Below, one piece after another: positions 1-12,726 of a stretch of 64,000 nt of DNA (its first letter is position 1; each line of letters opens with the position of its first letter). The DNA is from Gigaspora margarita. Its lineage: Eukaryota > Glomeromycota > Glomeromycetes > Diversisporales > Gigasporaceae. Location: positions 98,863 to 162,862 of the forward strand of contig WTPW01001659.1 in assembly GCA_009809945.1 (NCBI GenBank), read 5' to 3'. The notes under the pieces are model-generated. The model did not search any database. It worked only from the letters and a program-made list of their open reading frames with translations, and was not told where the DNA came from. The position numbers and the translations under genes are program-made.

Positions 1-273
1 TAGTGAGTATAAAGAATATTTATTAATTAAGTATTTATAATAAGCTATTTAAGTTCATAAATATTACTATTTAATTTCATTTAACATACTGCAGTAAGTG
101 AGTATAAAGAACATTTATTAAATTATTTAAAATAAGCTATTAAAGTTTGTAAATATTTGCTATATATATAATCTCATTAATTAGCCCGTAAGTATAAAAT
201 TATTAGCATTTGAATTTAAGAATGACATATAAATAAAGCTAAATAATTAATATAATGCAATCAATAACTATAG

Positions 274-1815
274 AAAGTCATATTATGGAAAATATGCACA
301 TTGTAATAAATATAATACTTCTGAAGCATGGTGCCTGGCATGTGATCCTGACATAGCAATTCAAGGATGGACAAGTGGAAATAAAGATATTGATAATTGC
401 ATAAAAGAGTTTCAACTTAGAACTCATGAATATGAACGTATGATTGAATGGATTCCATTTGATAGATTAATTACTACTGAACAAATTGGTAAAGGTGGAT
501 TTGGTTCTGTATTTTCTGCAACTTGGTTGAATGGTATACGAAAAATCAAAAAAATTAAAAAAACTGATGCTGATAACAACGTTAATGACAATATTGACGA
601 CAACTACAGTGTTGACTACGACAATGTTGACGAAGTTAATTACAGCAATAGTGATAGTGACGATAGTGATGATGATAATTATTTCTATGAGAGAGCACGT
701 GAAACATTTAGCACAGTTGCACTTAAGACTTTGTCTGGTTCTGAAGATAATCCTCAAGATTTTTTAAAAGAAGTAAAGTTAATCATTTATTGTATAATTT
801 ATTAAATGCATATTGAACTGATTATATTTTTATACAGTTTGACAATCATATGAAATGTACAGTTGAGGGCAGCAAGCTTAAAATATATGGGTTAACTCAA
901 AATACAGAAACGAATGAATACTTAATGGCATTTCAATACGCAGATAATGGAAGTCTTCATAAGTTTTTGAAAGAAAATTTTCTTGATCTTACCTGGCTAG
1001 ATAAATTAAAGCTACTTTATGATATTGTAATTGATTTACGGGATATTCATAATGCAGGATATTTTCATGCAGACTTTCATAGTGGCAATATTTTGCAACA
1101 TAAAGGTATTAGTGAAAAGTTGCAATCTTACGTCTCAGATCTAGGATTGTCTAAAAAATATACCGAAAACGATTCTGGTGGTATTTATGGTGTGATGCCT
1201 TATGTTGCTCCTGAGGTTTTACTAGGTCAAAAGTTTACAAAAGCTGCAGATATTTATAGCTTCGGAGTTATCATGTCAGAGATGTCAACTGGACAAAGAC
1301 CTTTTGATGGTTATGAATTTAATTTTGATCTTGCAATAAAAATTTGTGAGGGACTTCGACCTGAATTTGCACAAGGAACACCGAATTGCTATATTGAATT
1401 GGCTAAACAATGTATGGATGTTGATTCATTAAAACGACCTGATGCTTTAAAAGTTTATCACAAACTCGGTGAATGGATTATAAACATGGGGAGGTCAAAT
1501 AATAAAATTAAAATACAATTCTTAGAAGCAGATAAAATAGCCAAAGAATTGCCAATTATCTTACCAAAGCATTCCAACTTTATTTACACTAGCAAAATTA
1601 TTGACACACAGAAAATATCAGATGCAATTAAAGGTAATTTTATAAAGTCTCATGATTTTACTTATTTGAATAAAACTAATTATGTTATATTAGTAGCTTT
1701 AACAAGCCAACCTAATACTTCTGTATTGGTAAATATTATTAAACTACTGTATTTACAATTAAAATTTATTACTTGCTTTATATTGGCATTTAGTTTAATT
1801 GCTTTAAAGGTATAA
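274..1815 (+). CDS. Protein kinase, two visible exons (274-772, 838-1815), 5' end probably incomplete
   Basis: Predicted Ser/Thr or Tyr kinase-like protein that would phosphorylate protein substrates in the cytosol. The frame is open upstream of the ATG at 440 (back to 251) and encodes a Cys-containing leader (HCNKY..SEAWCLACDP), so 440 is unlikely to be the true start; an acceptor AG at 272-273 is plausible. The glycine loop GKGGFGSVF lies at residues 17-25 counted from 440, and the VALK lysine follows a long Asp/Asn-rich insert. A 65-nt intron (773-837, GTAAAG...TACAG) joins FLKE to FDNH in phase 0. Exon 2 carries the catalytic loop HADFHSGN, DLG in place of DFG, PYVAPEVL, and the lobe motifs DIYSFGVIMSEM and RPFDG. 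Arg of HRD is replaced by Ala, so it is a non-RD kinase, although the catalytic Asp and Asn remain. The hydrophobic C-terminus could be read-through of a further intron starting at 1729. Confident as kinase family, less so for both ends. Confidence 0.85.
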
Positions 1816-2611
1816 ATTTGTTAATATATTTTAAAATTTTAGTGCACTGAATAAGTTTAATTTTTGTCTAAATGCTATTTTTTTTTATTTGATAAATCTT
1901 ATACTAACTTTATCTGTCCCGTTTATTTCATCGACAATCAATTCAATGACATCTTGTTATAATGATAAAATATTATAGATATTAACACCTAAAGATATTT
2001 CTAATCTACTTGTGTCCTTTTATTCAAAAAAAATACATCCTCTTTCGCCTCTTCATAATCTTTAGTCTATGCCATTATTGATACTCGAATTCAAAGAATT
2101 TTCATATGCTTTTTTTTTCATAATATTTAAGAATTTATGATTTTTGAAGGTTTTTCACAGTCCAAAATAATGCTAATTCATCAAAGTTCCCTATTAAATA
2201 CACGTAATAACGAGAAAATACGGACTTTAAAATTTGGTAGAAATTTAAAATTAATTTCAAATATGAACAGCTAATAACATAAGCATATTTTGTATTATAT
2301 AGTTAATAAAAAAATTCTTTAGACAAAATGAACCTTTCTATAAACTATTCTAAGCCATATATTAATCTGAAAAAAGAATAAAAAAAAAAAAAACAAGAAA
2401 TTTGTATGCAAAGGAACGAAAATTACATGGTTATCATGTTCGATATAAATATCTTAACATGATAAAAAATATGAAAAACAAACATTGCGAGAAAATATTG
2501 TAATTATCGACATCGCAAATGTAATGATTGAAGAAAATTTACTTATTATTAAGGACAACAAAAAACCAACGAAACGAATCGCATAATGCACAAAATCTAA
2601 TCGAATGTTTT
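1816..2611. other. Intergenic, AT-rich
   Basis: No gene seen. From about 2236 the text resembles, at low identity, the flanks of the later BTB-TLDc units (the stretch near TTTAAAATTTGG and the intervals downstream of each gene). This suggests the oldest unit of the array starts here. Confidence 0.4.
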
Positions 2612-4081
2612 TCTTTTAAATTGATTTATCTGTAAATGCCTATTACTTGAAAGACTTCGTAATCTAGACTGTTATTGAATCTAAGTTCGCAAATTTAGTG
2701 CAACCTTTTGTTTTAAGCTTCCAGATATTGCCGTTGTTCGGAGCGTATAAATCAGGACCTTCACCGAAACTTGGGCCATGGCTATCGTACAACCAATAGT
2801 ACAATTACTATTACTATTATTATGATTAATGCATGACACTGTTGCTTTTTTGAAGTGATTCTGATCTAATATAAATAAGAAGCTGTCTGTTATTCCTTTC
2901 CGTATGTTTTTATCATTACAATCAAGTGGATTGTAACCACAAAAAACATAACTTGATTTTCGATCTTTCGCAACAACAATTGCTGCCCTTTTTTTATCGT
3001 ATTTTCGATAAAAGTTTGTGAAGAAAGACCATATATGTTTCTTCGAAAAAGAAGGTTAAAGTTGTACCGAAATCCTTTCGAAGTTTTATCATTGGTAGTT
3101 TCTTTTATCTATTCATTTCATCAATAATAGCGCAATCACCTTGTTAATTAATACTGAGTCGAGTTTAAAGTTGTCTCGTCTGATTAGATATCTGTGGTAT
3201 AATGGTTTAGCATCTGGATCCAAATAACAACGTAGTATGTCCACATCTAAATTGTCAGGAAGGAGGTGCTTATATGCTCATACTTTAGGAATGAATTCCT
3301 TATGATCTATCTGATAAAATCTAATGAATTTAATTTGTTCACGCAATGTCTCTCCTAGTTGTCATGGATTAATGTCCTCATTATTAGTGTCATCACACAT
3401 CATGTCACTTTCATTCTTTTATGTTGAAAATTCCCCAGCTAATTAGTCTTGTCCAGGTATCACTTTCTTTAAGAATTAATTTTAGTGCATCTTCTTTTAA
3501 CCAGAAAGCTCCTTAAAGCTTACGTGTGACCTTCCGTAAATGGTCTCCAAATAAGCTTCCTTAAGTTCATTGAATTGGTTATTACTGGAAATGAAGCATT
3601 TTAGCGGGTTTTCGAGCAAGATTTGTAACTACTTTTGATTAAAAATTCTTAATAAAATCAATAAGCCTTTGAACTAAAAGTTCATCAGAAACAACTAGAA
3701 GCTCTAATATTATGCCGTCTTTTTGATTTTTCAATCCACTATTTCACAATACAATAACCTACTTAAATATGTACAATATTGAATTAAAATTTTTATAACC
3801 ATTTTAATACATTGCTTACTACATTATTTACTTAGGAATAATGTTAAAAATTAATGCACTTATATTAGTTTTGATAAAACAAAGCACCATCTTTTCTTTC
3901 AGCCCACTCATCAGATAATGCACTACGAAAATAAGATGATCTAGCATAAAAGAACTATAGAAATGGGCATAAAATTTTCAATATTTGGTTTTACTCCAAC
4001 CGTGATAATTGTGTCATAACGTTTTTTGGATTCTATAACTTTTCAAATCCTCAGCTAGGTCTTTGAAAATGGGTTGGCCAT
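2612..4081 (-). pseudogene. Decayed BTB-BACK-TLDc gene, copy 1 (oldest)
   Basis: The minus strand aligns along its full length with the intact copies. The start context MAxxFSK is at 4079-4081, a BTB-like first exon runs to about 3832, an intron-like gap follows, and BACK and TLDc remnants run down to about 2612. Recognisable pieces include the segment equivalent to GPWFGEGPDL near 2750-2790 and the C-terminal DYEVFQ equivalent near 2650. Many stops and frameshifts break it, and no reading frame over 61 codons survives. It is far more diverged than copies 3-8 and is probably the oldest member. It lies closest to the kinase. Confidence 0.7.
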
Positions 4082-7000
4082 TATGGTATTATCTAAATTT
4101 AAATTAGCGTTAAATACCGTATACTGTATTATGATAACGAAACAGATTATAGTAAGATATTTGTCATTGACCCAAAAATTACATTTTTGATGGACTTCGT
4201 CCCAAAAAAGTTTTTTGATATAATGCATCTGCATAAACATTATGTGAAAACTTTTTTGTCTGTCTGTACGCTACGCGTGTTCAAACTTGTTAATTTCACG
4301 CGTTTGTATGATCTTCATATGATATGCTAATGCTACACATTTTCCTAGTTTGTTTTTGATCTTACTCTAAAAGGAAAAAATCCAGAAAAAATAAATCAGA
4401 ATACGTGCGATAATACTATGGGATGAAATTCATTTTCAAATTTTTTAAAATTTTATTATATGATAAAACAGTTATGTTATTTGGTTATCAGTTTAAAATA
4501 TTTAAACAGCTCTTAATTTAATAAATTTTAATTTTTATGATTTGAAAGACTAATTTCGTCAATTTTTATATTAATCAATTTCAACAATTTCAACAATTTT
4601 TTTTTATTAAGAAAGGCAAATTCACCCCATCTATAGCCAGTAGGATCATGAGAAATTCACCAATCAAATGGCCTACACTAAAAATAATCGAATATGAACA
4701 ATATTTTTAAAGTAATAAAACTTTTATGTTAGGGTTAGGATTATTATTTAAGTAGAGACTTACATTGTCAAGAAATTTTTGTTAGTGCACAGTAGGTGAG
4801 TTCATTGACTATTTTTTGATAGAGCTTCGATCCTATTTTTAAGTGGCCTTCTGAATTAAATCCGAATTCATTTTTACACAACCGGTTTAAATTCTGATAA
4901 TGATTCGGATTCAATCCGTAAAATAAGTGACTAAATAATCAAAATCACAATTTTAAAATATTAGAGCCTCGATCCTATTTTTCGGATTATATTTGAATCC
5001 TCTTTATAGCTATTCTTATAAATTCTGGGACAACTGATAAAAATTAACCGATGATTATGCGGCTGAATTTGTTATCGGTATTGGATTTCAGCATTTCACA
5101 TGACTCTAATTGGAATTATATCAATATTACTGTATTAGAATATAATATAACTGATTTGATAATAACATTCTGGATCATTTAGTCTATATAATGTAGATGA
5201 TTGCAATAATGCCGATAACACCGAACTCAAAAAAACCTAGTCGAATTCGGCCGAATAATCATCGGTTAATTTTTTGGATTCAATTAGTAAATTTGAATAC
5301 ACAAAAAAAAAAAAAAAATTAATATTTAGCATTAATAAAAGGACATAATGTTCCTGGTCAATAACGGATTAATTGTTTTTTCAAATCGACTGATCGATTT
5401 CTTATAATGATAACTATGATAATTCACACTTAAGCTTTTTAATCATTACAAAAAGTTAGGTTTTGATTCAGTTAATGAATTCTCGAAAGGAAATCTTTAA
5501 GCCTTTGTTTAATAAAATGACCATGATCTTAATACCATTACCTAGTAATACAAGCCTAAAAATCGATACTGAATTATTTTTGCTTGTTCATATTAGATAT
5601 TCTTTCCACTTATTTTAAGATCCAAGATCCCACTTATATGATCTCAAATCTATAGATACTCCGTATCAACCTACAACATATTAGTGCTGCCAAGGGAAAA
5701 TGGAACTTCGAGCTTTTAATTATATTTTGTACAAGACATAATCTATCTAATGTTATTGGGGATTATCTCACAAATACAAGTCATAAAGATCCGAAATTAA
5801 AAGTATTTGAGTCTCACCCAACGAATATACATTTATAAGAGGCTAAATATTGCCTATTATAATCAACATGGACAGTAAATAATTTGAATAATAAGTAAAT
5901 CCTTGTGAACTTAAAGTGTTAAATCAAGCGATTCGTGTAAAAGTGACGTTGTGCGTAAGGACAGTAAGCTAATTAAAAATTATTCTAGTATGATTTGATA
6001 TGATCACATTTTGATCCACATAATTTAGCCAATCATGTGAAAGTTTCTCATGAATTACCATGACTAAAGTCCTATGATATTAAGGATTATAATCTTATCC
6101 GTAATCCGAAATGTATTACGGGTCAACCCAACTAAAATTAACGGATATGGATATCGAATTACCGGATTTATCATAATTGATCGGATTGCGGATCGAAGCT
6201 TTTGAGTTAACAGTCTTTTGTTTCAAAAAAAAAAAAGTGAAGATATTCTTGGTGTCGATTATTAGGAATTTTATTGGATTGCCCACTTTGACGAAAAATA
6301 AATCCAAAAGGCGCTGAGAATACACACCCCTGTAATTTTGACCAATCTAATTCAAAATCAGGTGTAACGTCAAATTTGAATTTTTTACTGATATCATAGC
6401 TCTAAATTTTCAATTAGGAAAAAACTTCTGTGGCTTAATTAAAAATGTTACTTATGAATTTTATTAATAGGCGCTAGATTCTTCGAATATAACCCATATA
6501 TAACGGGGGGAGCAATTTTTGTGGCGCAAGGGCGCCGATAATTAAGTTTATTGTGTGCATAAACAATTATAATCAATTGAAATCATTACAAAAATAATTA
6601 TTTTAATTAGAAACGAAATAATTGCAATTAATTAATTGCAATTAATTTCAATTCATGCTTTCACTATAGACTTTGTTTTAGACTTTAAAACGGTTGATTT
6701 TTATGCAATTGAATTGAAAAATATAATCGCGTTCAAATATAGGAATATAGTAATTTCTCAGGCATTAACATCATAATAAATTAATTAAAATTGCTTTATC
6801 ACTGTATGTCAGGTGTGAAGATCATGTGAACAAATCAAATAAATATCATATTACGCCACTTAACAAAATACATGTATAGGGATTTAGTGAATGTAATATA
6901 TTAGTACAACTTATTTTATTTGTGCCTCAACACGTATTTTTTCAAAGGTAACACAATCTTTATTATAATAAAAGGCATAGTCGCGATAAATGCGGATAGA

Positions 7001-7489
7001 TGCTATAATTATAACACAGACCAATTAGACACACATATCTGCATGTATAATCAAAAAAAAATAAATGAAATGATAGGAGAAACTCTGTGAAATCACAAAC
7101 TATTCATATTAAAATGGGGGTTTTTTTGACTCAATTAAAATAGAACAATTTAATTCGTAATAAATATTTAAAAATCAACAGATTAGGTAATCGCACCCCT
7201 TGAACGTGTGCTAAGTTTGTGGCGTATTAATCAACCACAATTCTAAATTATTAACTTTAAATAATTTTTATCCAATAAATTCAAGTGCAAATTACAATGA
7301 TAAAATTATGACTTTAAAAGCTTGGGTAATAAATCTACAAAGTAGCGGAGGAATTTCTAATTCAAAAGAGGATCTATGAACGTAGGCAAGTATATAACTG
7401 ATAAATAGATATCGGATCACTGTAGCTGGTTACTACGTCAATGAGAATAGTATAGCGATAAAAAAAAATTATAGTTATATATACCATAT
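4082..7489. other. Long gene-free interval with relict inverted-repeat elements
   Basis: No convincing gene. It holds a telomere-like motif at 4727-4739 and a decayed inverted-repeat element around 5010-5275, whose left end (TATAAATTCTGGGACAACTG) recurs at about 48615 and, weakly, near 20830. There are also AT-rich remnants of the array unit, such as text near 7210 and 7310 matching the flanks of later copies. Short open frames on the minus strand (4055-4240, 6116-6325) show no family features. Confidence 0.45.
4727..4739 (+). repeat. Interstitial telomere-like motif (GTTAGGGTTAGG)
   Basis: Two tandem TTAGGG-like units. The surrounding 100 bases resemble the reverse complement of the core of the element at 38301-38831, including a shared GTGCACTAAC-type block. 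Confidence 0.6.
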
Positions 7490-7812
7490 TGTATTTAATG
7501 ATTCTGACGGAACTATTTCTCAATGACGAAATGGGTTCAACATACTTGTTTGACGATTGACGAAACTTGTGACGATTGATAAAACCCTTGACGAATCAAT
7601 TTGGTCAATGGAATATTATAATAAACTCTCTTTCAACAAGCTTCCTTGTAACGATCTCAGGATGCTAAATGTTTTTTTTTTCAAAATTATAATTCAAAGC
7701 TTCACTCGTCAATATGAAAACCAGTAAATTTAATTGATAATGAACTGTTTTCTTGCCAAATTCATGAATCCATTGACGATTCCACTAATCAAATGAGATT
7801 TTCTTTCGACGT
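7490..7812. mobile_element. Left half of an older inverted-repeat element split by the LINE
   Basis: Text rich in TGACGA/GACGAA at 7490-7610 resembles, inverted, the text at 17420-17520 on the other side of the LINE (CATTCGTCAATTCGTCATTC and neighbours). The LINE target duplication sits between them, so the LINE seems to have landed inside an older inverted-repeat element. Terminal duplications of the outer element were not resolved. Confidence 0.4.
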
Positions 7813-8074
7813 TAATGAACTACGGATATATTATAAAATTAAACTCTTTCCCGAACATCCGTAGATCATAGTAAAAATAAAAAACAACAAACAACAATCG
7901 AGGAGAAAGTTTAAACTATATTAAGGATAGGCCTTCGGGCATCAACTAAAAAGTGACCAAGACCCTAGGAGTAAACTAGTTTCCTAATTAAAGAACAAAG
8001 TGAAGCGAACAAGGAATACATATGAGACACCTACCTCCTTCGCCACACTGCTCAAAGCCTCACCTGACCTCAAG

Positions 8075-9084
8075 ATGACTACAATTGAAGATGACCCAAC
8101 ACTCATGGAAATTCAACAGTTCACCTCCCAAGCACTTCAAACACATGCCCCGACGAATGCCCAGCAAAAAAAGTGAAACCTGGAACTGACTCAGCTTCGC
8201 CTTCTATCCAACAAGAAAAAAGTGGCGATTCTGCCACACCCCTGTCTGAGTTACCCCAGCCACCACATGACCAAACCATCACAACAAACATTGTTCCTGA
8301 CCCACAAATTCCCACAAATTTTCCCACAAATGATCTTCCTGCTCAAACAGGAAACACCTCGACCCCAATTGAATTGGAAGCTCCCACGGCTACCCCAACT
8401 GGATCAACTACAGAAAAGTCAACAAACCCGATTAGTCAGCCCCAGGACCAGGTACCACTTCTACCCCAACCAACTGACCCAATCGCCCCCAAAATGAGAA
8501 TCGATGAAGATGATGACATGTCCGATGCCAGATCTGATGTAACTGTGAAATCTGCCCAAGTTGCTGATCACAAGACATACAGCCAAGCAGCGACTGGACA
8601 AAGAATAAATAGACCTCCCAGGCAATCTGACAATCGTACCGAACTGTGGTCAAGCCATATAAGCACCGAATTACAGAAGAGACACGACAAACTGTTCAAA
8701 TTTACTCTCTGGCACAATGACGCAATCATTGACAGTTTTACCTCAGAAGAGAAATTTGCGGCCTTTATCAATTACAAACTAAAAGTTTTACCTACAATCG
8801 AAATAATTCCTGCAGCTATCAAGTTGAAATTTAAACATCACGATACATCCTTTTTTCGTACCTTTTCGCGAACAAAAGCAAATCAACCTGCCCACCAAAC
8901 TAAATTCATGACCCTCTTTAATAATGCCCTCAAACAATACAAAAGCTGCCATAAAGTACTTGTCACTAATCATTTTAACTGTGATCAAATATACAACAAA
9001 CTCAAAAGACAACTAGTCCTTGACCATATCACCAATTTAGATATGATCAAAACAAAACCCCATGACTCAACTCGTGCAATATAA
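8075..9084 (+). pseudogene. LINE ORF1-like region, frameshifted
   Basis: The likely start is ATG at 8075. That frame ends at a TGA just after an A-run (8166-8172) and continues in another frame from 8173, so loss of one A in the run is the simplest explanation. The product begins with a Pro/Thr/Ser/Gln-rich low-complexity half (about 120 residues), then an SYSQAATGQR-type stretch and a globular, basic half rich in Phe and Lys. It is probably the RNA-binding or assembly partner of the LINE. No RRM or zinc knuckle could be picked out by eye. Confidence 0.6.
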
Positions 9085-9120
9085 TATGCAATAGGATTTG
9101 CCCATATCAGCTATGCCCTC

Positions 9121-10244
9121 ATGTTCGAGAAAATAAGACAGATCATTATTACAGTAATAGATGAACAAAAGTCACCCCTTTCAGAAAGTCCTGAAGCCAT
9201 CTCTGATGACATCAAAGCTATTTTCTTCTTCAAGCTCCCCATTGAAAACAGAACTGATACTCATTCAATAGTAATGACCTTAAGGAAAATTTACACCTTT
9301 GACTCTCTCCCAGATACCTATTTCAAAAGAGTACTTGTTCTACTTCTTTACAACTATAAAGATTTACACCCATTACTCCCAAAAGTATTCCTAATCTGTT
9401 TCGAATGTCAATTCAAAGAACTGAGCTACTACTATAGTCAGTTAAAGCAGTACTACACTTTTGAAAAAATTCCACCTAACTACTTTGACCTACCCTACCA
9501 AAACTGCCTCTCCCATCCACCCCACAGGAGTTAGATCACAGAATTCGCAACATGTTCCCCTTCACCCTGAGTGATGCTGAAGATTTCAAAAGACATGTCG
9601 AAATACTAAGAAGCTACTATAAGTTCAAACAAATGCCCAATAACTTTATCACACCCAAATCTTGCTTACCTGATGACCCAAAAAAGATCAAAACTAACCT
9701 GATCTATGACTTCCTAATTGCAGACAAAGAGTTGGCAAAGCACTTTATCACTGAGATTGAAAACAGATACATAATCCCTATTCCAATGCCCAAGAAATAC
9801 ATGGTAGTTAACCACTCTGACAAACCAACACTCCCAGTGGACCCATCTGAAGTCACATTAGTTAACTTAACTATATCTATTAAAAGCCAAGTAGTTCTCT
9901 TAGATACAGTCAAACTACTCCATCAACACTACTACTTCCACAGGATTCCAGATGAATGGATTGACATACCATTTGAAGAAACATTTAATACACAAACTAA
10001 AATACCTTCTACCTTGGACGACTTCCTCCAATACGTCAATATACATATTCCGGAATCAATAAACCTATTTCCTATTCGTGAATATGATAAAGCCAAACAA
10101 GCAATAAAAATACTCGAAGAATTATTCAACACATCAGCTATACCTACCTATCTCAACCTCCTCCCAGACCTACCAGACTCCAATTGGGACTTATTCAAAA
10201 AGAAAGGAAAAAATATACAAAATAACAATGAGTTAAACTATTGA
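9121..10244 (+). pseudogene. LINE ORF1 continuation with repeated YYxFxxIP motifs
   Basis: Two open stretches (9121-9534 and 9552-10244), separated by a stop or shift, continue the ORF1-type composition. A motif of the form L-x3-Y-x-F-x2-[ILM]-P-x2-[YFW] recurs about five times: LRKIYTFDSLPDTYF, LKQYYTFEKIPPNYF, LRSYYKFKQMPNNF, LHQHYYFHRIPDEW and LEELFNTSAIPTYL. This suggests an array of small helical repeats. No match to a named domain is known to me. It ends shortly before the endonuclease region. Confidence 0.55.
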
Positions 10245-10981
10245 AGATACCACCCTTACCGGGAACAGACCATCGCCACACTATAATAACACAACAACAA
10301 TCCAAACTACACCACCTAACATAACTCACCCAGTTCACTTTACTTTAGAACTATCACAACCACTCAAAATCATAACCCACAACGTACAAGACCTCGCCAT
10401 TAACATTAAATTTCAACAATAGCTTGAATACTGCAACAAACAAAAAGCACACATAATTTCAATGACAGAATCAAAGTGGCCAGAATCTACAACTTCTTAT
10501 ATTTCGCTTACCAATCCCTTTTACAAGATATATATAGCAAACTGTGATGCAGAAACAGCAATACAAAGAGAAACTAGTATGGGAATGGCTCTTGTATTAC
10601 ACCCCGATTTACAGCCATATATTCATAACATAGACAAAGTCCCTGGAATGGCAATTATGATTGACTTATACCTCTCACAAAACCACAAGACAAGAATAAT
10701 CTCTGTATACCTCCTCTCCTCAGTATCAAAACACTCCAATCACGCCCAAAAATCAATAATGAATTGGATTCAAAATGCACACTTATGACAATTCAACATA
10801 ATTGTAATGGGTGACTTCAACAACAACATTAATACCAAAAAGCTTCCAACTCAGCATTTACTAAATAAATTACAAGAAAGTGGCCTCACTAGCTTACTCG
10901 ACTTCAATGACATCGAAGAGCACACTTGGTCCAGAGTAAAGCTGCTGGTGAAACTAAACTGTAATGGTGCACCAGTTTTCA

Positions 10982-11251
<270 letters not shown>

Positions 11252-11601
11252 TTATCATCGCTTAAGTAAACTTATTTGGAAGATCAAAATACATATATAC
11301 AAAATTTTTATTAAGATTAAAGAACATTTTATTATTTGACTTTTAATTTTTACTTTCGACGAAAAAATTAAAATTTTTTTAAAAAATATATTCGATGAAA
11401 GTAAAAATTAAAAATTAAATAATAAAATGTTCTCCTATTTGTATGAAAATTTTAGAAAAAATGCATTTTGACCTTTTGAACATATTTACTTAAGCGAATA
11501 TAATCGATTTACATAGTAAAATTTTGGCTTTACTATGTAGCGACTACTTGCGATCGCTAAAAACCTCTTTCATCTGAAAAATAAGCTACCCAAAATTGGG
11601 T

Positions 11602-11876
<275 letters not shown>

Positions 11877-12438
11877 AGCAGCTTTAGTCCAGAGACAACA
11901 GCAGAAGCCAAATAGATGATATCTGAACAAGCTACTCAATACTACTGGACGTGTCAGAACCTAAATTGTCGACTTCTGATGAATTAACCAAAAGCGACCA
12001 CAAAATCCTATCGATCGAATGGAATACCAGAATAAGCCTAAAAACAGGCCATAAAAAATGGAGTAAAAGAAAGATCTATATGTATGACAGAGTCACAACT
12101 GATGATTGGACCAAATTTTCAGATGATTTTATAAAAAAGATGAAAGAACTTCAACTACATTCCTCATCATTCAAGATAAAAACCATTAAAACAAATATTG
12201 GAATACATGGGAAAACTTACTGCATGCAACTATCAACAAACATATCCCTTACTCGTATTCAGCCCCACGGACCTTCATAGTCACTCTTTTAAGGCCACTC
12301 AACTACACAAAGCCCTCGCCCTGATAAACAAAATGATATTTCTGATTACAAAACCAATTACACCCTTCACCTTAGATCACATCACAAATATATTAAACAA
12401 CAACTTACAAAAAATCCTTAGCCTATCAAACTTAGAGG

Positions 12439-12718
12439 CAGTGTTGTCACGGGACAGCTTTGAACAATGATTTGGACAATTTTGAACAATTTTGAACAAT
12501 TAAATAAAGTAAAATTACTTAAAATTTTATTATGATAACCTATTTTAATTTTAACTGAAATGTGTTCAGCAACTAAAAAAATATATAGTTACATATTTTT
12601 TAGATAAAGTAATTAATTATTAAAGCCTAGACAAGCTTTGGACAATCTTGGACATTTGGACAATTTTGGACGTGGACAAGCCAAAAAAGGCTGTGAACAG
12701 CCAAAAAGTACAACACTG
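12439..12718. mobile_element. hAT-like MITE, 280 bp
   Basis: Ends CAGTGTTGTCAC / GTACAACACTG, flanked by the perfect 8-bp duplication CTTAGAGG (12431-12438, 12719-12726). The interior contains repeated GGACAATTTT/TTTGGACAA blocks near both ends. It inserted into the LINE between endonuclease and reverse transcriptase. Confidence 0.85.
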
Positions 12719-12726
12719 CTTAGAGG

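Noticed and set aside
467-767. Extra frames over the kinase first exon
   Set aside because: Shadows of the Asp/Asn-rich insert in other frames.
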